The notes beneath the pieces are model-generated. The model searched no databases, was not told the DNA's origin, and worked only from the letters and a program-made list of their open reading frames with translations. The position numbers and the translations under genes are program-made. Of a stretch of 26,385 nucleotides of DNA, positions 14,622-19,371 are shown in pieces (the stretch's first letter is position 1; each line of letters starts with the position of its first letter). The DNA comes from a virus, in IMG/VR virus record IMGVR_UViG_3300009413_001951, positions 1 to 26,385 of that record. One strand, written 5' to 3'.

Positions 14622-14638
14622 CTCATATAAGTCAAACG
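14622..14638 (+). repeat. ATAAGTCAAAG repeat family, copy 6
   Basis: CTCATATAAGTCAAACG, preceded by ACCCCTAT. The most diverged 3' end of the family (AAACG in place of AAAGG). Confidence 0.65.
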
Positions 14639-14730
14639 ACTATTTAGTATGTAATAAACTAGTAATAAATGCTATTTAGCTTGGTTTTACTACTCATTAA
14701 AAAACACTAGGAACAATGCGTCCCATATAA

Positions 14731-14748
14731 GGGTGGTATAAGTCAAGG
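14731..14748 (+). repeat. ATAAGTCAAAG repeat family, copy 7
   Basis: GGGTGGTATAAGTCAAGG, led by CCC-ATATAA-GGG and directly abutting the large inverted repeat that starts at 14748. Confidence 0.7.
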
Positions 14749-14875
14749 ATTGTTTTATACTGAAGGATATTATTTTGAAATTTTAATTTTTTGATTGTAA
14801 GTTTTATTTTTTTTTGCGCGAAAAGATAAAAAATCAAAATTAGAATTTCAAAACCAACAATATGTAAGAACAATC
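14748..14875. repeat. Large imperfect inverted repeat
   Basis: GATTGTT at 14748 pairs with AACAATC ending at 14875, and the AT-rich core TTTTGAAATTTTAA (about 14773-14788) pairs with the TTAGAATTTCAAAA side (about 14840-14853). The centre holds an oligo-T run and GCGCG. It could form a long cruciform or an RNA hairpin in the minus-strand transcript from 14921. Confidence 0.6.
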
Positions 14876-14927
14876 TAAGAAGGATGAAAGAACAGTAGAG
14901 GTATAGTAGTATCCTCTAAGGTATCTT

Positions 14928-14956
14928 ATTGTATCACATTCCCCCATGTCAGTCAA
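14928..14956 (-). promoter_or_regulatory. Minus-strand sigma70 promoter with no obvious gene
   Basis: TTGACT (14956-14951), a 17-nt spacer, TACAAT (14933-14928); +1 near 14921. The first transcribed stretch folds into AGAGG...CCTCT (about 14918-14897), and no reading frame follows. It may produce a noncoding RNA ending in the large inverted repeat. The -35 contains the stop codon of the 31-residue gene at 14953. Confidence 0.6.
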
Positions 14957-15048
14957 GCATAAACCTTTACAAAACAAGAAGTTGCAACGGTTTTCTTTTT
15001 TTTCTTCTTTCCTTTTATGCTTTGGGCTTTCCTAGTTTCTTTTATCAT
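14953..15048 (-). CDS. Tiny Lys-rich peptide (31 aa)
   Basis: ATG at 15048, TGA at 14955-14953; the product has a run of Lys (IKGKKKKKKTVATS) and is extremely basic. It has its own sigma70 promoter (15097-15124) and a leader of about 42 nt with GGGAG some 12 nt before the ATG. As with three other array genes, its stop codon lies at the -35 of the next promoter, an architectural hint that it is real. Short, basic early phage peptides often bind host polymerase or DNA; no specific target can be named. Confidence 0.5.
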   Translation of the reverse strand: MIKETRKAQSIKGKKKKKKTVATSCFVKVYA

Positions 15049-15096
15049 GTTCCGATAATCTCCCGCACCTTTTTCGAGCCTTGCTATGGAGCTTTT

Positions 15097-15124
15097 ATTT
15101 TACCACACTCCCCCACCCTGTCAA
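15097..15124 (-). promoter_or_regulatory. Minus-strand sigma70 promoter
   Basis: TTGACA (15124-15119), a 16-nt spacer (the only one in the array not 17), TAAAAT (15102-15097); +1 near 15090. It drives the Lys-rich peptide gene and is preceded by AT-rich DNA. Confidence 0.8.
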
Positions 15125-15179
15125 GATATTTTATAAGTTCTTATAGCGTAAGTAGTTAGGAGCGAGCCCAGGCCGGTTT
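15125..15179 (-). repeat. Intergenic cassette E1
   Basis: From the stop of the GP88-like gene: AAAAACCGGCC, then the TTACGCTATAAG dyad, then AT-rich DNA next to the -35. The module order matches cassettes E2-E4. Confidence 0.65.
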
Positions 15180-15920
15180 TTACACAGAAATCAAGTCCTT
15201 TTCAAACTTTTTCTCGTTTACTTTGTTGCCGTGATGAATATAGGCGACAGTTTCCACAGAGGTAGACCAGCAAGCTCTACAGCTACCACACTTTCCACCA
15301 CGCTCACCAGAGCGACAGAGAGCATAACCTTTTGCGGGAACAAAATCCTCTTTGGATTGTATGATTGTTGAGTTGTTGGGGTATAGGGTAGAATCCAAAC
15401 GACCACCTTCCCGGCTATCGCTCGAATAACGCACCACTACATTCGGAAGATTTCTAATACCTTCTAACCTTTTAGCGATACCCTTAACCTTATGGCTGCG
15501 AGTAGGGAGCCAGTGCATTGTGTCAGGAGTTGAGGCGATGACCGCCCAGATTTTACCAGCCAACACTGTGCTATTGATATCTCCAGAATCAAACCAACGA
15601 AAGTATTTCATCCCTTTAATCTCTTTTACCATAGCACGAACCCATCCGTCCTTTTGCCAATCGGCTTCGTTATGCTTTCTAGCGGCAATCGTTCCCGGGA
15701 ATTGATAGGCTCCAGTGAGCGCATAGCAAAAGCTACACGCATCCGTTGGGCTTCCGTCATCTTTTCTAGCACCGGGACAAGTTTCCCAAGCAGACTGCGA
15801 CCAGGATTTTCCTGGCATTTTAGAAGTTTTCGAGAGTTTGGGCTTGGCTTTTTGCCTAGCGTTGAGAACCGCTGGCGTAGCCATCGCACCCCTGTAAGGC
15901 TTTTGGGAACTGATTGTCAT
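15180..15920 (-). CDS. GP88-like Cys-rich phage protein
   Basis: The protein has 246 residues from ATG 15920, where the predicted +1 falls (an ATG 6 nt upstream lies between the -10 and +1). Cys48, Cys62 and Cys65 (ETCPG...ACSFCYA), then YFRWFDSGD (107-114) and HWLPTRSHK match the Pfam family 'Gene product 88' known from actinobacteriophages and others. A second Cys group near the C-terminus (CGSCRACWS) could complete an iron-sulfur or zinc site. The CxxCYA pattern has invited comparison with radical-SAM proteins, but the canonical CxxxCxxC is absent. Transcribed as a single-gene leaderless unit. Confidence 0.8.
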   Translation of the reverse strand: MTISSQKPYRGAMATPAVLNARQKAKPKLSKTSKMPGKSWSQSAWETCPGARKDDGSPTDACSFCYALTGAYQFPGTIAARKHNEADWQKDGWVRAMVKEIKGMKYFRWFDSGDINSTVLAGKIWAVIASTPDTMHWLPTRSHKVKGIAKRLEGIRNLPNVVVRYSSDSREGGRLDSTLYPNNSTIIQSKEDFVPAKGYALCRSGERGGKCGSCRACWSTSVETVAYIHHGNKVNEKKFEKDLISV

Positions 15921-15926
15921 GCGCAT

Positions 15927-15955
15927 AGTATAGCATATCCTTACAGCTTTGTCAA
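15927..15955 (-). promoter_or_regulatory. Leaderless promoter of the GP88-like gene
   Basis: TTGACA (15955-15950), 17-nt spacer ending ATGC, TATACT (15932-15927); the base 7 nt downstream is 15920, the A of ATG. Confidence 0.9.
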
Positions 15956-15960
15956 GTATA

Positions 15961-16001
15961 AAAAGAAGAAACCCGGTTCAAGCCTATAGAATCCTGAACC
16001 G
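15961..16001 (-). terminator. Rho-independent terminator (minus strand)
   Basis: CGGTTCA (16001-15995) pairs with TGAACCG (15980-15974), followed on the minus strand by GGGTTTCTTCTTTTT. It ends the transcript started at 16106. Confidence 0.8.
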
Positions 16002-16017
16002 AGCCTTCAATCCCCAT

Positions 16018-16095
16018 TTAGCTAGCGTGGGTGGTTCGCTTTATAACTTTTCTGTTTTTTTCTGTCGGGTGTGAAAAGCTGACTGAAAATCTCAC
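16018..16095 (-). CDS. 25-aa peptide coupled to a 4-codon leaderless uORF
   Basis: The leaderless AUG expected at 16106 opens a reading frame of only M-K-Q-R before TGA (16094-16092). A GTG at 16095 overlaps that stop (GTGA) and opens 25 codons (MRFSVSFSHPTEKNRKV...) to TAA 16018. A terminator follows 17 nt later, so the whole transcript is about 150 nt. The peptide is basic and Ser/Thr-rich. It could be a reinitiation-coupled micro-gene, a regulatory or noncoding RNA, or a gene broken by a frameshift. The promoter and terminator are firm; the coding call is not. Confidence 0.35.
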   Translation of the reverse strand: MRFSVSFSHPTEKNRKVIKRTTHAS

Positions 16096-16112
16096 CGTTG
16101 TTTCATGGGTAT

Positions 16113-16141
16113 ATTATAGCAGCTCGCTGCTCGCTTGTCAA
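16113..16141 (-). promoter_or_regulatory. Leaderless promoter of the 4-codon uORF unit
   Basis: TTGACA (16141-16136), 17-nt spacer ending CTGC, TATAAT (16118-16113); predicted +1 is 16106, the A of an ATG. Confidence 0.9.
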
Positions 16142-16211
16142 GTATTATTTAATAAATTTTAAATGCTTGTAGCGTAAGGACTTATGGAAGAAATTGGCCG
16201 CGATTTTTGGG
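16142..16211 (-). repeat. Intergenic cassette E2
   Basis: Downstream to upstream on the plus strand: an A/T-only block next to the -35 (UP-element-like), then GTAGCGTAAGGACTTA, then a GGCCGCGATTTTT hairpin half. Closely related to E3 (17251) and E4 (18906). Confidence 0.75.
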
Positions 16212-16221
16212 AATGTCAAGT

Positions 16222-16251
16222 AAAAAAGCCCCAAACCAAAAGGAGAGGGGC
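16222..16251 (-). terminator. Terminator of the coiled-coil gene
   Basis: On the minus strand GCCCC pairs with GGGGC around a short inner CC/GG step, followed by TTTTTTA. It lies about 85 nt beyond the stop of the gene at 16335. Confidence 0.8.
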
Positions 16252-16334
16252 GCTGGTTTTCTGTGGGCTTTCTATCTTACGGGGAATCCCCCAGCCACGA
16301 GCATTGCCAGCTTGCTCAGTATGAAAAACAATCC

Positions 16335-16667
16335 CTACATTCCCTTAGCCACCTCATTAGCGACTAGGTTTCTTTCCTCTTTCAAGGAAGCGAGGTCTTT
16401 TTTGTATTGAGCTAACCATTCTTCGGCTTGCTCATCTCGCAATTCCCACTCAGCTACTCGCTTTTGGAAATCAACGATTTTCTGTTGGGCATCTTTGCTC
16501 CAACGCTTCCATTTCAACGCTTCGTTATTGAGAGCGTGAATCTGAGCATCGACAGCTTGAACCTGTGGGTCAGCGTCTACTGCTTCTTTGTTCTGTTTGG
16601 TTTGCAATGCAACCATTTGAGCTTGCAATGCTTCCATTCGTTCTGAGATTGGACGATGTTTCGCCAT
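16335..16667 (-). CDS. Coiled-coil protein
   Basis: The protein has 110 residues and is almost wholly helical with heptad-like spacing (RMEALQAQMVALQTKQNKEA, then WKRWSKDAQQKIVDFQKRVAEWE), rich in Gln, Glu, Lys and Ala. It should dimerise as a coiled coil; no DNA-binding or membrane motif is seen. Unlike most array genes it has a real leader of about 50 nt with GGAGG before the ATG, and the ribosome site lies in the palindrome AGGTATACCT. An 18-nt tag at its stop codon is shared with the KTSC gene at 18514. Confidence 0.7.
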   Translation of the reverse strand: MAKHRPISERMEALQAQMVALQTKQNKEAVDADPQVQAVDAQIHALNNEALKWKRWSKDAQQKIVDFQKRVAEWELRDEQAEEWLAQYKKDLASLKEERNLVANEVAKGM

Positions 16668-16670
16668 TTT

Positions 16671-16680
16671 AGGTATACCT
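16671..16680 (-). promoter_or_regulatory. Palindrome overlapping the ribosome-binding site
   Basis: AGGTATACCT is a perfect 10-nt palindrome; its AGG is the end of GGAGG and it lies 3 nt before the ATG. It may be an operator or an RNA structure that masks the ribosome site. Confidence 0.5.
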
Positions 16681-16726
16681 CCGTGGTATGTAAGGGTTAA
16701 TGAGAGTGTCGTTTTTCGACTGATTT

Positions 16727-16755
16727 ATTATAGCGTGGAGTATTTGAAAAAGCAA
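16727..16755 (-). promoter_or_regulatory. Promoter of the coiled-coil gene (with leader)
   Basis: TTGCTT (16755-16750), 17-nt spacer ending CACGC, TATAAT (16732-16727); +1 near 16720, about 53 nt before the start codon. The -35 is weaker than in the leaderless units. The leader holds a GTCG-AAAAA-CGAC hairpin. Confidence 0.8.
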
Positions 16756-16763
16756 GGAAAAAA

Positions 16764-16970
16764 TTAAAATTCTTGAGAGTTTTCAAACACAGAATCCTGA
16801 CAGGTCTGGCACATACCAGAGATACCGTACTCCTTGCGAGAGAGTTCGTCCTTAAAATCCTTATCATGGATATCGTTAGGACAAGTTACGCATCCATTCT
16901 GTAGGATACGGTCAGCCGCTTCAGGAAAGAAAGCAAAGGCTGGTTTTGAAAGGTCGGGAGGAAGAGGCAT
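16764..16970 (-). CDS. Small Cys-motif (zinc-binding?) protein
   Basis: The protein has 68 residues. CVTC at about 27-30 and CQTC further on form two CxxC pairs that could bind one zinc. It starts in a TAATG overlap with the upstream gene at 16970-17215 and has AGGAG 6 nt before the ATG, so it is the second gene of a two-gene unit. The Pro-rich N-terminus (MPLPPDLSKP) is probably unstructured. Function unknown. Confidence 0.65.
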   Translation of the reverse strand: MPLPPDLSKPAFAFFPEAADRILQNGCVTCPNDIHDKDFKDELSRKEYGISGMCQTCQDSVFENSQEF

Positions 16971-17215
16971 TAAATGCTCCTAGCGTAACCTTGCGTAGCA
17001 TTGTACGCTTCAAAAGCTCCATAGCGAGAGCGGTACTCATTATTGCCATGACGGTTTACCATTCTTCGAGAATCTTTATAAATCTCTAAGAGGTTTACCG
17101 TTTCCTCTGAGTCAGGATGTATGGCGTAAGACTTAGCGAAAGCCAAGCCAATTAAGAGAGAGAGTTCATGCCGTTCTTCGACATTAGTAGGGACAGTGTA
17201 TTCATTCCAATTCAT
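16970..17215 (-). CDS. Hypothetical protein, leaderless
   Basis: The protein has 81 residues, soluble and charged, helical in its centre (VEERHELSLLIGLAFAKSYA), with a Tyr/Arg/Asn-rich C-terminus. The ATG coincides with the predicted +1 of its promoter. First gene of a two-gene unit with the Cys-motif protein. No family recognised. Confidence 0.7.
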   Translation of the reverse strand: MNWNEYTVPTNVEERHELSLLIGLAFAKSYAIHPDSEETVNLLEIYKDSRRMVNRHGNNEYRSRYGAFEAYNATQGYARSI

Positions 17216-17221
17216 GCGTAT

Positions 17222-17250
17222 ATTCTAGCGTCTCCTTTCCCCCATGTCAA
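17222..17250 (-). promoter_or_regulatory. Leaderless promoter
   Basis: TTGACA (17250-17245), 17-nt spacer ending GACGC, TAGAAT (17227-17222); predicted +1 is 17215, the A of ATG. Confidence 0.9.
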
Positions 17251-17325
17251 GAACTATTTTATAATTTTTAAATCCTTATAGCGTAAGGACTTAGGTCAAA
17301 ATCGTGGCCCGATTTTTTGAAAAGT
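17251..17325 (-). repeat. Intergenic cassette E3 (best-formed copy)
   Basis: AT-rich block (17253-17272), the dyad TCCTTA-TAGCG-TAAGGA (17273-17289), then the hairpin AAAATCG-TGGCC-CGATTTT (17298-17316), which has A- and T-tracts on both sides and could terminate in either direction. Confidence 0.8.
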
Positions 17326-17331
17326 TGGGCT

Positions 17332-17371
17332 GGCTAGGGTTCGTCTCTATGCCTAGAGGGTCTTCCTAGCC
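17332..17371 (-). terminator. Structured 3' region, possible terminator
   Basis: GGCTAGG (17332-17338) pairs with CCTAGCC (17365-17371) around an inner CTCT/AGAG hairpin. Reading leftward it is followed by AGCCCAACTTTT. It lies downstream of the genes at 17383-17792. Confidence 0.5.
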
Positions 17372-17382
17372 CATTTGGAGGA

Positions 17383-17544
17383 CTAACGCAATATGCTGCC
17401 TCGCACCAACTCGCTGTTTTGAATTCCAGAAGAGGAACTATGCCGCATATATCCTAATGTATTGCCCAGGGACAACCAGATAGAGGTAGTGATGGTAGGG
17501 AGTATCAACTGTTTTTCGGGGAAGGGTGTATAGGCTACCGCCAT
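17383..17544 (-). CDS. Possible 53-aa protein
   Basis: ATG 17544 to TAG 17383. The product begins MAVAYTPFPEKQLILPT and has a hydrophobic stretch (TITTSIWLSLGNTLGYM) that may reach the membrane. It lies 32 nt downstream of the leaderless gene at 17577 and could be its operon partner. GGGGGAGG abuts the ATG with no spacer, which is poor for initiation. The region could instead be an untranslated 3' tail. Confidence 0.3.
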   Translation of the reverse strand: MAVAYTPFPEKQLILPTITTSIWLSLGNTLGYMRHSSSSGIQNSELVRGSILR

Positions 17545-17576
17545 CCTCCCCCAGAGTTCAAAAGAGCTAAAGGTAT

Positions 17577-17792
17577 TTAGTTACCTTCACAACCTTGAGT
17601 AGCTAACCAAGGCTTGTAACCTGAACCGAGGTGGTTACCCCAGTGGTTACCGTTCAGAGTTATAGGCAAGTGCCTACGCACCGACCTGTAATGTTCCAAC
17701 AACGCAGGAGCGATGTGAGAGGAACCGTGATTCCAAGACCAAGCAAAGAGCTTGCCAACTTGGATAGAGTAGAGATTTATTAATGTTTTCAT
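17577..17792 (-). CDS. Hypothetical protein, leaderless
   Basis: The protein has 71 residues from ATG 17792. Longer readings that start at TTG in the -35 would translate the promoter itself and are rejected. The sequence is rich in His, Trp and Gly (FAWSWNHGSSHIAPALLEHY, then LNGNHWGNHLGSGYKPW), unusual for so small a protein and possibly metal-binding. Function unknown. Confidence 0.65.
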   Translation of the reverse strand: MKTLINLYSIQVGKLFAWSWNHGSSHIAPALLEHYRSVRRHLPITLNGNHWGNHLGSGYKPWLATQGCEGN

Positions 17793-17799
17793 TGTGTAT

Positions 17800-17828
17800 A
17801 TTATAGCGTCGCGCAAGTGCTTTGTCAA
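17800..17828 (-). promoter_or_regulatory. Leaderless promoter (7-nt version)
   Basis: TTGACA (17828-17823), 17-nt spacer ending GACGC, TATAAT (17805-17800); 7 nt separate the -10 from ATG 17792, one more than in the other units, so +1 is 17793 or 17792. Confidence 0.88.
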
Positions 17829-17829
17829 G

Positions 17830-18015
17830 TTAAATCTTGGCTTTTTCTACAGCTTTTAGAAATCTTTCTTGATTGAATCTTGGGTTTGCATCTTTACACA
17901 TTTCTAGCACCAAGTCCTCAAGGTCTGTAATCTGGTCTTTGGTGAGGTTCAACGCAAACTGAATGCCAGCAGTAAGTTCTGCCAAGGCTTGGAAGTGGGA
18001 CCGTGTCATTTTCAT
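17830..18015 (-). CDS. Small helical protein, leaderless
   Basis: The protein has 61 residues from ATG 18015, the predicted +1. Sequence is helical (HFQALAELTAGIQFALNLT, then DQITDLEDLVLEMCKD) with a basic C-terminus (FLKAVEKAKI). It resembles small three-helix phage proteins, but no family is recognised. Its stop falls 1 nt before the next promoter's -35 (TAACTTGACA). Confidence 0.7.
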   Translation of the reverse strand: MKMTRSHFQALAELTAGIQFALNLTKDQITDLEDLVLEMCKDANPRFNQERFLKAVEKAKI

Positions 18016-18021
18016 AAGCGC

Positions 18022-18050
18022 ATTGTAGCATATCCTAGGGGTCTTGTCAA
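18022..18050 (-). promoter_or_regulatory. Leaderless promoter
   Basis: TTGACA (18050-18045), 17-nt spacer ending ATGC, TACAAT (18027-18022); predicted +1 is 18015, the A of ATG. Confidence 0.9.
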
Positions 18051-18106
18051 GTAAAATCTGGAAAAATCGGCCCCGTTTTTGGCGTAAGTGCTTACGCTAG
18101 CCGGAC
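18051..18106 (-). repeat. Intergenic cassette E5
   Basis: AAAATCGGCCCCGTTTTT plus the perfect palindrome GCGTAAGTGCTTACGC (18082-18097), identical to 5403-5418. The stem begins just after the stop of the gene at 18107 and probably terminates it. Confidence 0.75.
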
Positions 18107-18388
18107 TTAGAAATAGTCCCCACTATCGTAGCACCCATAATCCTCGTCCGTACCCATGCCAGCAGATGCCAACGCATCCGCATCCGAGCAATCGTCATCG
18201 TACGCATCACAGTAATCCAGAAACCCTTTCTCGATATCCTGCCCAACCTCGCAAGAGCAGAAATCCTGCGTATCGTTTGGACCATGCACCATTCCCTCAT
18301 CATTGCATTCCATGCATTCAGGGATAGAATTACCTTCCATGCGCTCAGAGGGAGAGTAAGAAGAATCAAAGTTTCGGATGTCTGTCAT
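18107..18388 (-). CDS. Acidic Cys-rich protein, leaderless
   Basis: The protein has 93 residues from ATG 18388 (predicted +1; an ATG 6 nt upstream would be untranscribed). It is very acidic, with Cys pairs CMEC and CSC plus later single Cys in an Asp-rich tail (YDDDCSDADAL). CMECNDEGMVHG...DFCSC could be a zinc knuckle. Strong negative charge suits a DNA mimic or polymerase-binding early protein, but no family is recognised. Confidence 0.65.
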   Translation of the reverse strand: MTDIRNFDSSYSPSERMEGNSIPECMECNDEGMVHGPNDTQDFCSCEVGQDIEKGFLDYCDAYDDDCSDADALASAGMGTDEDYGCYDSGDYF

Positions 18389-18394
18389 GCCCAT

Positions 18395-18423
18395 ATTATA
18401 GCGTCGCCATACAACTCTGTCAA
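18395..18423 (-). promoter_or_regulatory. Leaderless promoter
   Basis: TTGACA (18423-18418), 17-nt spacer ending GACGC, TATAAT (18400-18395); predicted +1 is 18388, the A of ATG. The T-tract of the upstream terminator serves as its AT-rich upstream region. Confidence 0.9.
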
Positions 18424-18424
18424 T

Positions 18425-18455
18425 AAAAAAATGCGGTTTTTTATGAGAAACCGCA
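18425..18455 (-). terminator. Rho-independent terminator of the KTSC gene
   Basis: TGCGGTTT (minus strand, 18455-18448) pairs with AAACCGCA (18439-18432), followed by TTTTTTT. Directly abuts the next promoter. Confidence 0.85.
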
Positions 18456-18513
18456 AAAACTCCTTTCCGTATTATACTGTAGGCTCGGTAAGTTTACCTA
18501 TGAAAAACAATCC

Positions 18514-18708
18514 CTAGTTTCTCACATAGTCATATTGACCACGCAAGCAAGTGTTATGGAATTCACCTAGGCTGTCAGCGTCCGAGAATTCGTCCGCAAT
18601 CCCTTGAGGGACATCGCCGTAAGTGTATGACGCTCCGCTTTTCGTCTCGATATCGAGATTTCCAGTAGACGCATCGTAAGACCAATCTTTAATCCATGAA
18701 CTATACAA
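18514..18708 (-). CDS. KTSC-domain protein
   Basis: The protein has 64 residues. SSWIKDWSYDASTGNLDIET, then GASYTYGDVP and FHNTCLRGQYDYVR matches the KTSC domain (small beta domain ending in a Lys/Arg-rich strand, common in phages and bacteria). The start is a TTG at 18708: AGGAGG lies 7 nt upstream and no ATG or GTG gives the conserved N-terminus. The ribosome site is in the loop of an AACAC/GTGTT hairpin (18712-18727). KTSC proteins have been linked to nucleic-acid metabolism, but the activity is unclear. Confidence 0.82.
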   Translation of the reverse strand: MYSSWIKDWSYDASTGNLDIETKSGASYTYGDVPQGIADEFSDADSLGEFHNTCLRGQYDYVRN

Positions 18709-18711
18709 AGT

Positions 18712-18727
18712 AACACCTCCTAGTGTT
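18712..18727 (-). promoter_or_regulatory. Hairpin presenting the ribosome site
   Basis: AACAC (18727-18723) and GTGTT (18716-18712) form a stem whose loop is TAGGAG, the core of the Shine-Dalgarno for the TTG-started KTSC gene. It may tune translation. Confidence 0.5.
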
Positions 18728-18744
18728 GAGTTATTGAGGGAGAT

Positions 18745-18773
18745 ATTATAGCATCTCCCTAGGGCTATGTCAA
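18745..18773 (-). promoter_or_regulatory. Promoter of the KTSC gene (with leader)
   Basis: TTGACA (18773-18768), 17-nt spacer ending GATGC, TATAAT (18750-18745); +1 near 18738, giving a 30-nt leader with a Shine-Dalgarno. Confidence 0.9.
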
Positions 18774-18780
18774 GTAAAAT

Positions 18781-18870
18781 CTGGGAAAATTTGGGCTCGT
18801 CTGGTTTTTTCGAGTTACTCTAGGGTGGTGGATAAACCAGCAAACCGACCGCTCACGAGCCTAAGCGATA
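18781..18870 (-). ncRNA. Compact structured noncoding RNA candidate
   Basis: A consensus promoter at 18877-18905 starts a transcript at about 18870, but the region has no reading frame of note. The RNA folds: ACGAGCC/GGCTCGT (18855-18861 with 18794-18800) stacks directly on AAACCAG/CTGGTTT (18834-18840 with 18801-18807), with a GAG/CTC mini-hairpin in the apical loop and a 14-nt unpaired strand (18841-18854). AAATTTT follows the outer stem and may terminate it. Seen: promoter and complementary arms. Inferred: that this is a stable small RNA of about 80-90 nt. The alternative is a premature terminator after a deleted gene. Confidence 0.5.
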
Positions 18871-18876
18871 GGACAT

Positions 18877-18905
18877 ATTATAGCGTAGCGTTCCTGGGTT
18901 GTCAA
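18877..18905 (-). promoter_or_regulatory. Promoter of the structured RNA
   Basis: TTGACA (18905-18900), 17-nt spacer ending TACGC, TATAAT (18882-18877); +1 near 18870. Confidence 0.88.
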
Positions 18906-18975
18906 GTATTATTTTATATTTTTTAAGTCCTTATGGCGTAAAGGGTTAGGTCAAAACCGGGGCCGATTTTTTGGG
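18906..18975 (-). repeat. Intergenic cassette E4
   Basis: AT-rich block, TCCTTATGGCGTAAAGGG dyad, then AAAACCGGGGCCGATTTTTT (18953-18972), which starts 3 nt after the stop of the lytic-enzyme gene and most likely terminates it. Confidence 0.78.
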
Positions 18976-19371
18976 TTAATCAAGCACTTTCTGCACCTTT
19001 TTCCAATATTTTATTGTTGCATTTTTGCGGTAACCTTTTGGTCCCCCGTTATGAATGCGGGCAACCTTCTCAGCATCAAACTTCTTTGGGTTAGTCCATG
19101 CTTCTCTAGCGTAGCGCTTCATATATGCATCAAAGACCAGAATAGCATAATCCCTCTTAAAACAATCGTAATACTTACCACCGATATTAGAACGCTCGCA
19201 AGCATCTCGCCAGTATATCTCCCATATCTGTAAGCACCCGATTGCCGACCCTTTATCCCCGATAGCGTCATCCTGACCACTACTCTCCACTTGGATGAGA
19301 GCCTGGACGAGTTGCGTCTGTTGCGGGGTGAGAGTCTGGGGTAAAGCAAGGATTAATGTACTAAGAAGCAT
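18976..19371 (-). CDS. Exported lysozyme-like/SLT transglycosylase
   Basis: The protein has 131 residues from ATG 19371, inside the 3' end of the preceding gene; a GTG 36 nt upstream would spoil the signal peptide. MLLSTLILALPQ is a short hydrophobic export signal. The lytic transglycosylase fold is shown by LIQVESSG (catalytic Glu29), GSAIGCLQIW (the G..G.LQI motif) and AxIHNGGPKGY near the end. It should cleave peptidoglycan from the outside. Placed as second gene of a unit in the early array rather than beside a holin, so a role in cell-wall remodelling or exclusion is as likely as lysis. Confidence 0.82.
   Translation of the reverse strand: MLLSTLILALPQTLTPQQTQLVQALIQVESSGQDDAIGDKGSAIGCLQIWEIYWRDACERSNIGGKYYDCFKRDYAILVFDAYMKRYAREAWTNPKKFDAEKVARIHNGGPKGYRKNATIKYWKKVQKVLD

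Larger units (their letters stand above)
14365..14952. other. Gene-poor AT-rich region between convergent blocks
   Basis: There is no convincing protein gene in these 588 nt. The stretch holds copies of the ATAAGTCAAAG repeat, a plus-strand terminator (14421-14487), long A/T runs, a large imperfect inverted repeat (14748-14875) and, at its right end, a minus-strand promoter (14928-14956) whose transcript would run into the inverted repeat. The composition (A+T very high, oligo-T blocks) would also suit a replication origin or a pause site, but no iteron or DnaA-type box set is evident. Confidence 0.6.

Noticed and set aside
14929-15159. Plus-strand frame of 76 residues
   Set aside because: Reads through two minus-strand promoters and oligo-T tracts; composition is low complexity.
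17577-17828. Longer start (TTG at 17828) for the gene at 17577
   Set aside because: It would translate the -35, spacer and -10 of the gene's own promoter; ATG 17792 fits the leaderless pattern.
18088-18327. Plus-strand frame in the array
   Set aside because: Antisense to the leaderless acidic Cys-rich gene; no plus-strand promoter or ribosome site.
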